From the NCBI RefSeq assembly GCF_002086795.1, contig NZ_MVIM01000007.1, forward strand, positions 293,340 through 357,339: 64,000 bases of DNA, in the 5' to 3' direction. Position 1 is the first letter of the stretch. Each line of letters opens with the position of its first letter. This document shows positions 59,070 to 64,000 of the stretch, piece after piece. The DNA comes from Mycolicibacterium tusciae. GTDB lineage: Bacteria; Actinomycetota; Actinomycetes; Mycobacteriales; Mycobacteriaceae. The translations under genes were made by a program, and so were the position numbers. Below the pieces are notes generated by a model, which saw only the letters and a list, made by a program, of their open reading frames with translations, did no database searches and had not been told where the DNA came from.

Positions 59070-59967
59070 TTTCGGTGCTCTGACGATCGCCCGGCGACTG
59101 TTCGCGCACCGAAATCGCCCTTCGGATGATCGCGATGACTCGCTGGGGATACTCGGTCAGGTCCAGCCACGTGAACCGCAGCACCTGCCAGCCAAGCACC
59201 GAGATGTCGTTCTGTCGTTTTCGATCGACCTGAAACGCATCCGAGTCCGAGTGGAACGCCCAACCGTCCGTCTCGATCGCGAGTCGTTCCGCCGGAAATC
59301 CGACATCGACCTTGTACCCAGCCACGGGAAGGTTGGTGCGCCAACCGGTAATACCTGCTTCCTTGAGAAGTTTGACCAGCAGACGTTCGGCAGCCGACCG
59401 TGCACCGTCGCCAGCAGCTTGGAGCAGAATCCGGGCAGCCGGCGACCCGTACCTTCCCTTATTGCGCAATTGCGCGCGCCAGAGTTCGCGGAGTTCGATG
59501 TCCTTTTGGAGGGCTCTGTCCATCAGCGGCATGCCAGCGCGTCGATTAATCGATGCTTCGAGAACCGTTAGCGGTCTTGCAGTTACGCGTAATCCTCGAA
59601 TACTCGTGACGTCCGACGGTTCAAGATCACGTCGCCTCAACCGAGTCTTTTCATGACAACGGCCATGACCCGTGCGCGGCATCGTCACCTCGACGATGTC
59701 GGGCGCAAACCGCGTCAGCCCGTGCCACCATGCGGCCGTCAACCCGCTGGCGATTGCTCGTTCGCCATAGCCCCATACCGCCGCTCGAACTCGGGCGGCA
59801 CTGGTGAACGGTCGATCGTCGACGAAGTAGACGCCGCGCGAACACCGCATCCAGTCGCCTGACTGCACTCGACGCTGCACCGCCTGCACACTCAGGCCCG
59901 ATTTGGTCGCCTGTTCGAGCGTGATGACGCCGTCTTGTTCTCGAAGTAAATCCTTCAGCATCCCCAA
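59014..59967 (-). CDS. AbiEi-like antitoxin domain plus DUF559 endonuclease-fold protein
   Basis: 317 residues (an ATG two codons in, at 59961, is equally good). The N-terminal part (about 5-50, LREQDGVITLEQATKSGLSV then WMRCSRGVYFVDD) is the winged-helix AbiEi/type IV antitoxin-like domain. The C-terminal part (about 195-290) is a DUF559/Vsr-like fold: YKVDVGFPAERLAIETDGWA, VDRKRQNDISVLGWQVLRFT, the PD-(D/E)xK-type arrangement. The last 27 residues are encoded partly by the repeat at 59068-59116. These single proteins are numerous in mycobacteria and lack a separate toxin gene. Function unknown. Confidence 0.85.
   Translation of the reverse strand: MGMLKDLLREQDGVITLEQATKSGLSVQAVQRRVQSGDWMRCSRGVYFVDDRPFTSAARVRAAVWGYGERAIASGLTAAWWHGLTRFAPDIVEVTMPRTGHGRCHEKTRLRRRDLEPSDVTSIRGLRVTARPLTVLEASINRRAGMPLMDRALQKDIELRELWRAQLRNKGRYGSPAARILLQAAGDGARSAAERLLVKLLKEAGITGWRTNLPVAGYKVDVGFPAERLAIETDGWAFHSDSDAFQVDRKRQNDISVLGWQVLRFTWLDLTEYPQRVIAIIRRAISVREQSPGDRQSTEITTEGGRSPRGRARRAAR
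59068..59116. repeat. Palindromic repeat, copy 1
   Basis: Perfect 11-bp arms GATTTCGGTGC/GCACCGAAATC around a 27-base core containing CGATCGCCC. It covers the stop codon of the SDR gene and the C-terminal codons of the convergent DUF559 gene. It is about 85% identical, in the same orientation, to copy 2 at 60004-60056. Confidence 0.85.
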
Positions 59968-60003
59968 TGGACGTTGGCCGACGCCTCATCGGTTCCACTC
60001 TTC

Positions 60004-60056
60004 GCGATTTCGGTGCGCTAGCGATCGCCCAGCGACCGTACGCGCACCGAAATCGC
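60004..60056. repeat. Palindromic repeat, copy 2
   Basis: Perfect 14-bp arms GCGATTTCGGTGCG/CGCACCGAAATCGC around a 25-base core with GCGATCGC. It lies between the leuS stop (8 bases away) and the DUF559 start, and can serve as the leuS terminator. Together with copy 1 it brackets the DUF559 gene. Confidence 0.85.
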
Positions 60057-60063
60057 CGGCTGG

Positions 60064-62913
60064 CTAGGCGACGATGTTGACCAGTCGGCCCGCCACCACG
60101 ATCACCTTCTTCGGCGTGGCGCCGGCGAGGAACTCCTGCACCTTCGCGTCGGCGAGCGCAGCGGCCTCCAACGCGTCCGCATCGGCGTCGGCGGGCACGG
60201 TGATGCGTCCGCGGACCTTGCCGTTGACCTGTACCGGCAGTTCGACGCTGTCCTCGACGAGGTACTGCGGGTCGGCCACCGGGAACGGCCCGTGCGCCAG
60301 TGAGGTGTCGCGGCCCAGCCGCCGCCACAGTTCTTCGGCGAGATGCGGCGCCAACGGCGCGACCATCAGCACCAGCGGCTCCAACGCCGCCCGCGCCGTC
60401 ACCCCCTGCTTGGTCAAGTGGTTGGTGTACTCGATCAGCTTGGCCGCGGCGGTGTTGTTGCGCAGGTTCGAGTAGTCATCGGACACCCCGGCGATCGTGC
60501 GGTGCAACACCCGCAGGGTGTCATCGTCCAACGCCTCGTGGGCAGCCGACCGCCCGGCGCCGGACTGCTCGTCGACCACCAACCGCCACACCCGCTGCAG
60601 GAACCGGTACGCGCCGACGACATCCTTTGTCGCCCATGGCCGCGACGCCTCCAACGGGCCCATCGACATCTCGTAGACCCGCAGTGTGTCCGCGCCGTAT
60701 TCGTCGCAGATCTCGTCGGGCGACACCGAGTTCTTCAGGCTCTTCCCGATCTTGCCGAACTCCTGGAAGACCTCGATCTCACCATCAGGTGCGCGCCAGT
60801 AGAACTTTCCGTCGCGTTCGACGACCTCGGCGGCAGGCACATACGAACCGCGCGCGTCCGTATAGGCGAACGCCTGGATATAGCCCTGGTTGACCAGTCG
60901 GCGGTAGGGCTCCCGCGACGACACGTGGCCGAGATCGTAGAGCACCTTGTGCCAGAAGCGGCAGTAGAGCAGATGCAGTACCGCGTGCTCGACGCCGCCC
61001 ACGTACAGGTCGACGCCACCAGGATCGTCCGGCCCGTGCTCGGCCGGCCGAGGTCCCATCCAGTACGCCTCGTTCTCCTTGGCGCACAGCTCTTCTTTGT
61101 TGTACGGGTCGGTGTAGCGCAACTCGTACCAGGAACTGGCGGCCCACTGCGGCATGACGTTGGTGTCGCGGGTGTAGGGCTTGAGGCCGTCGCCGAGATC
61201 CAATTCGACGTGTACCCATTCGGTCGCCTTGCCCAGCGGCGGCGACGGCTCGCTGTCGGCGTCGTCGGGATCGAACTGCACCGGGGCGTAATCCGGAATG
61301 TCGGGCAGCTCCACGGGCAGCGCGGATTCGGGCAACGGATGGGCCCGGCCGTCGGCGTCGTAGACGATCGGGAACGGCTCGCCCCAGTACCGTTGCCGCG
61401 CGAACAACCAGTCGCGCAGCTTGTACTCGACGCGGGCCTGCCCGCGCCCGTCGGCGACCAGCCGATTGGTGATGGCCTCCTTCGCCGATGCGACGGACAG
61501 GCCATTCAGATGGTCCGAGTTGACCAGCTCACCATCGCCGGAGTAGGCCTGAAGCGAAATGTCTCCGCCGGCAATCACTTCGGTGATCGGCAGGCCGAAC
61601 GTCGTGGCGAACTCCCAGTCGCGCTGATCGTGACCGGGCACCGCCATGATGGCCCCGGTGCCGTATCCCACCAGCACGTAATCGGCGATGAACACCGGAA
61701 TTTGTTGGCCGTTGGCCGGATTCGTCGCATACGCACCGAGGAACACGCCGGTCTTGGTCCTGTTCTCCTGACGCTCCAGATCCGACTTGGCCGCGACGGT
61801 CGCGCGGTAGGCCGCGACCGCCTCCGCGGGGGTCGCCGCACCGAACGTCCAGCGTGGGTCGGCGTCGTCGGGCCACTGGCCGGCCACGAGCCTGTCGACG
61901 AGTTCGTGTTCAGGTGCCAGCACCAGGTACGTCGCGCCGAACAACGTGTCGGGCCTGGTGGTGAACACCTCGATGTCACCGGCGTCGGTCGCGAACTGGA
62001 CCGCCGCGCCGGTGGACCGGCCGATCCAGTTGCGCTGCATGGTCTTGACCTTGTCCGGCCAGTCCAGCAGTTCGAGATCGTCGAGCAGCCGGTCGGAGTA
62101 GGCGGTGATGCGCATCATCCACTGCCGCAGGCGTTTCCGGAACACCGGGAAGTTGCCGCGGTCACTGCGCCCGTCGGAGGTGACCTCCTCGTTGGCCAGC
62201 ACCGTCCCCAGACCCGGGCACCAGTTGACCAGCGAGTCCGCCCGGTACACCAGTCGGTACGAGTCGACAACATCAGCACGCTCGCCGGCGCTCAACTCCG
62301 ACCAAAACCGGCCATCATCCAACGTCCGGCTACCCGAGTCGAATTCGGCGATCAGCTCAGCGATCGGCCGCGCTTTGTCCACCGACGGGTCGAACCAGGC
62401 GTTGTAGATCTGCAGGAAGATCCACTGCGTCCACTTGTAGAAGTCGACGTCGGTGGTCGAGAAGCTGCGCCGTGCATCGTGCCCCAGCCCCAGCCTGCCC
62501 AGCTGGCGACGGAAGTTGACGATGTTGGCCTCGGTTCGGGTGCGCGGATGCGTTCCGGTCTGGATCGCGTACTGCTCGGCGGGCAGGCCGAACGCGTCGA
62601 AACCCAACGCGTGCAACACATTACGTCCGGTCATCCGGTAGTAGCGCGCGTAGACGTCGGTGGCGATGTAGCCGAGCGGATGTCCGACGTGCAGGCCCTC
62701 CCCCGACGGGTACGGAAACATGTCCTGCACGAACATCTTGTCGGCCGGCACCGGGCCGCGGTCGGGCTCGGCCAGCGAGCCGACCGGGTTGGGCACGTTG
62801 AACGTCCCGGAGTCCGCCCAGCGCTGCTGCCAGGCACGCTCGATCTGCCCGGCCAGCTCCGCGGTATAGCGGTGCTGCGGGGCATCGGTGCCGGCGTCGG
62901 GCGATTCAGTCAC
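60064..62913 (-). CDS. leuS: Leucyl-tRNA synthetase
   Basis: 949 residues. It charges tRNA-Leu. The class I HIGH motif reads HVGH (residues 75-78, in [17 protein letters not shown]), and the KMSKS equivalent is KIGKS near residue 720 in [16 protein letters not shown]. The editing (CP1) domain between them includes [20 protein letters not shown] and [16 protein letters not shown] with the Asp needed to hydrolyse mischarged tRNA. Normal bacterial length. The start is fixed by [10 protein letters not shown], and the divergent secreted protein begins 184 bases away. Confidence 0.98.
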   Translation of the reverse strand: MTESPDAGTDAPQHRYTAELAGQIERAWQQRWADSGTFNVPNPVGSLAEPDRGPVPADKMFVQDMFPYPSGEGLHVGHPLGYIATDVYARYYRMTGRNVLHALGFDAFGLPAEQYAIQTGTHPRTRTEANIVNFRRQLGRLGLGHDARRSFSTTDVDFYKWTQWIFLQIYNAWFDPSVDKARPIAELIAEFDSGSRTLDDGRFWSELSAGERADVVDSYRLVYRADSLVNWCPGLGTVLANEEVTSDGRSDRGNFPVFRKRLRQWMMRITAYSDRLLDDLELLDWPDKVKTMQRNWIGRSTGAAVQFATDAGDIEVFTTRPDTLFGATYLVLAPEHELVDRLVAGQWPDDADPRWTFGAATPAEAVAAYRATVAAKSDLERQENRTKTGVFLGAYATNPANGQQIPVFIADYVLVGYGTGAIMAVPGHDQRDWEFATTFGLPITEVIAGGDISLQAYSGDGELVNSDHLNGLSVASAKEAITNRLVADGRGQARVEYKLRDWLFARQRYWGEPFPIVYDADGRAHPLPESALPVELPDIPDYAPVQFDPDDADSEPSPPLGKATEWVHVELDLGDGLKPYTRDTNVMPQWAASSWYELRYTDPYNKEELCAKENEAYWMGPRPAEHGPDDPGGVDLYVGGVEHAVLHLLYCRFWHKVLYDLGHVSSREPYRRLVNQGYIQAFAYTDARGSYVPAAEVVERDGKFYWRAPDGEIEVFQEFGKIGKSLKNSVSPDEICDEYGADTLRVYEMSMGPLEASRPWATKDVVGAYRFLQRVWRLVVDEQSGAGRSAAHEALDDDTLRVLHRTIAGVSDDYSNLRNNTAAAKLIEYTNHLTKQGVTARAALEPLVLMVAPLAPHLAEELWRRLGRDTSLAHGPFPVADPQYLVEDSVELPVQVNGKVRGRITVPADADADALEAAALADAKVQEFLAGATPKKVIVVAGRLVNIVA

Positions 62914-63097
62914 GTGAACAGGGTATAAGCCCGCCGATCGTGCTCTCGCCGGCCACAGGTTGGTCTCGGTTGAGTCACCGGTCGGTCAGAGCTTGATCCC
63001 AGGTCGGTTCCGGCCCTGGTGACCTTCGCTTCGCCGTGGATACAGTCGGCGCCTGACCACATGGCTGACGAGCCCGATAGTGAAAGGACCGACGGCG

Positions 63098-64000
63098 ATG
63101 AACGACAACGCCCGACGCTGGAGGACTCCAGCTATCAGTGTGGCTGCGGCTACCGTCGGCGTCCTCTTCTTCGCCGGCGTCCCCGCCTCGGCCCAGCCAC
63201 TGCAGCCGGTCGCGCCGCAGCCCAGTCCCGCCGTGGTGGCGCAGACCGCGGCGACACCCAACGCCGCCCTCACCCCCGCCGCTCCCAACGCCGCGCTGGC
63301 CGTCCCGTCGACACCGAGTGCCGCGGTCGCGCCTGCGATGGCCAACCCCGCCCTGACCCCGGCGACGCCGGCCGCCGCCGCGGCCGCGCCCGGTGGAGTC
63401 ACGCCGCCGCAGGTCGCCGCCCCGGCGGCGGTGCCGATCATCCCCGCCAACGCGGGCACGCTGTCGGACTTCTTCCAGTCCAAGGGCGTGGCGATGGAGC
63501 CTCAGGTCAGCCAGAACTTCAAGGCCCTCAACATCGTGCTGCCGATGCCGAGGGGCTGGGCACACGTGCCCGACCCGAATGTGCCCGACGCGTTCGCCGT
63601 GATCGCCGATCGCGTGGGCGGCAACGGCCTGTACTCCTCGAACGCCCAGGTCGTGGTGTACAAGCTGGTCGGCGACTTCGACCCGCGCGAGGCGATCAGC
63701 CACGGCTTCGTCGACAGCCAGCAGCTTCCCGCCTGGCGGGCCACCAACGGGTCGATCGCCGAGGTCGCCGGGCTGCCGACATCGACCATCGAAGGCACCT
63801 ATCGCGAGAACTCCATGACGCTGGACACGTCGCGCCGGCACATCATCGCCACCGCGGGTCCGGACAAGTACCTGGTGTCGCTGGCGGTGACCACCAGCGT
63901 CGACCAGGTCGTCGCCGCGGCCGACGCCACCGACGCGATCGTGCGGGGCTTCAAGGTCAGCGTCCCCGGCGCCACCCCACCCCCGGGCGCACCCGCTCCC
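63098..64000 (+). CDS. Pro/Ala-rich exported LpqN/LpqT-like protein (Rv0040c homologue), cut by window edge
   Basis: 301 codons visible from the ATG at 63098, preceded by GAAAGGACC; no stop before the window end. A Sec signal peptide (about 8-33, ending VPASAQP) is followed by about 95 residues of repeats with Ala, Pro and Thr (TPNAALTPAAPNAAL, NPALTPATP). A folded domain then begins near GTLSDFFQSKGVAMEPQ, with FKALNIVLPMPRGWAHVPDP, as in the LpqN/LpqT family. This corresponds to the M. tuberculosis proline-rich 28 kDa antigen (Mtc28). It is surface-exposed or secreted; function unknown. Confidence 0.88.
   Translation, partial: MNDNARRWRTPAISVAAATVGVLFFAGVPASAQPLQPVAPQPSPAVVAQTAATPNAALTPAAPNAALAVPSTPSAAVAPAMANPALTPATPAAAAAAPGGVTPPQVAAPAAVPIIPANAGTLSDFFQSKGVAMEPQVSQNFKALNIVLPMPRGWAHVPDPNVPDAFAVIADRVGGNGLYSSNAQVVVYKLVGDFDPREAISHGFVDSQQLPAWRATNGSIAEVAGLPTSTIEGTYRENSMTLDTSRRHIIATAGPDKYLVSLAVTTSVDQVVAAADATDAIVRGFKVSVPGATPPPGAPAP

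Noticed and set aside
60343..62928. An 861-codon open frame on the strand opposite leuS, and similar long antisense frames at 49354-51381, 13093-14286 and 8366-9778
   Set aside because: High-GC codon bias opens the antisense frames. Their translations are Arg/Gly/Val/Asp-rich without domains, and leuS and the other sense genes have clear family motifs.
1..64000. CRISPR arrays, insertion sequences, prophage genes, tRNA or rRNA genes
   Set aside because: No spaced direct-repeat array, transposase, integrase, phage structural gene, cloverleaf or rRNA segment was recognised by reading. tRNAs could be missed without a covariance search.

Overview
The window is high-GC actinobacterial chromosome, and its gene content and order point to a fast-growing Mycobacteriaceae (Mycolicibacterium-type) genome. 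From position 32,600 to the right edge, the backbone follows the M. tuberculosis block from dnaB (Rv0058) back to Rv0040c: dnaB, rplI, rpsR, ssb, rpsF, then the Rv0051-type glycosyltransferase, ponA1, the Rv0049 and Rv0048c homologues, a PadR regulator, ino1, the Rv0045c esterase, the Rv0044c oxidoreductase, GntR, MarR, leuS and an Rv0040c-type secreted protein. Interleaved extras include a hydrolase-cyclase fusion, a patatin, a PhoX-like phosphatase, an amino-acid ABC importer, glucosylglycerate hydrolase and an AbiEi/DUF559 protein. Synteny is from memory of gene order, not from a search.

The left half (1-29,500) is accessory. It holds a phospholipase D end, a small heat-shock gene divergent from an HspR-like regulator, and a decaying stretch at 5,061-6,374 (NmrA-like fragment, shortened Acg-type nitroreductase, cytochrome P450 remnant that has lost its heme cysteine). 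A RipA-like secreted protein follows, then a TetR-controlled oxidoreductase cluster, a truncated short-chain dehydrogenase, a wax-ester synthase/hydrolase pair, a ZIP transporter, an APC permease, a DUF4174/CIA30 pair, a GlxA-type regulator with its oxidoreductase, and a GT4/GH13 alpha-glucan pair. Several divergent regulator/enzyme pairs have clear palindromes between them.

The most interesting locus is 29,719-34,433. DnaB carries a 141-residue class-3-type mini-intein in its P-loop (Ala1, with W, C and T at the expected places). The second known mycobacterial DnaB intein site, in motif H4, is empty. A protein that closely resembles the DnaB LAGLIDADG intein of M. tuberculosis instead sits 46 bp downstream of dnaB as a separate gene. 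Its Cys1 is replaced by a GTG start codon with a good ribosome binding site. The block B histidine and the terminal His-Asn are gone, while both LAGLIDADG acidic motifs are kept. This looks like an intein converted into a freestanding homing endonuclease gene next to its former host. A Schlafen/AlbA_2-type gene lies next to it, and a cluster of DnaA-box-like sequences lies upstream of dnaB.

No tRNA, rRNA, CRISPR array or insertion sequence was recognised. Two copies of one long palindromic repeat bracket the DUF559 gene at 59-60 kb, and a related-looking palindrome lies between ino1 and the Rv0045c homologue.
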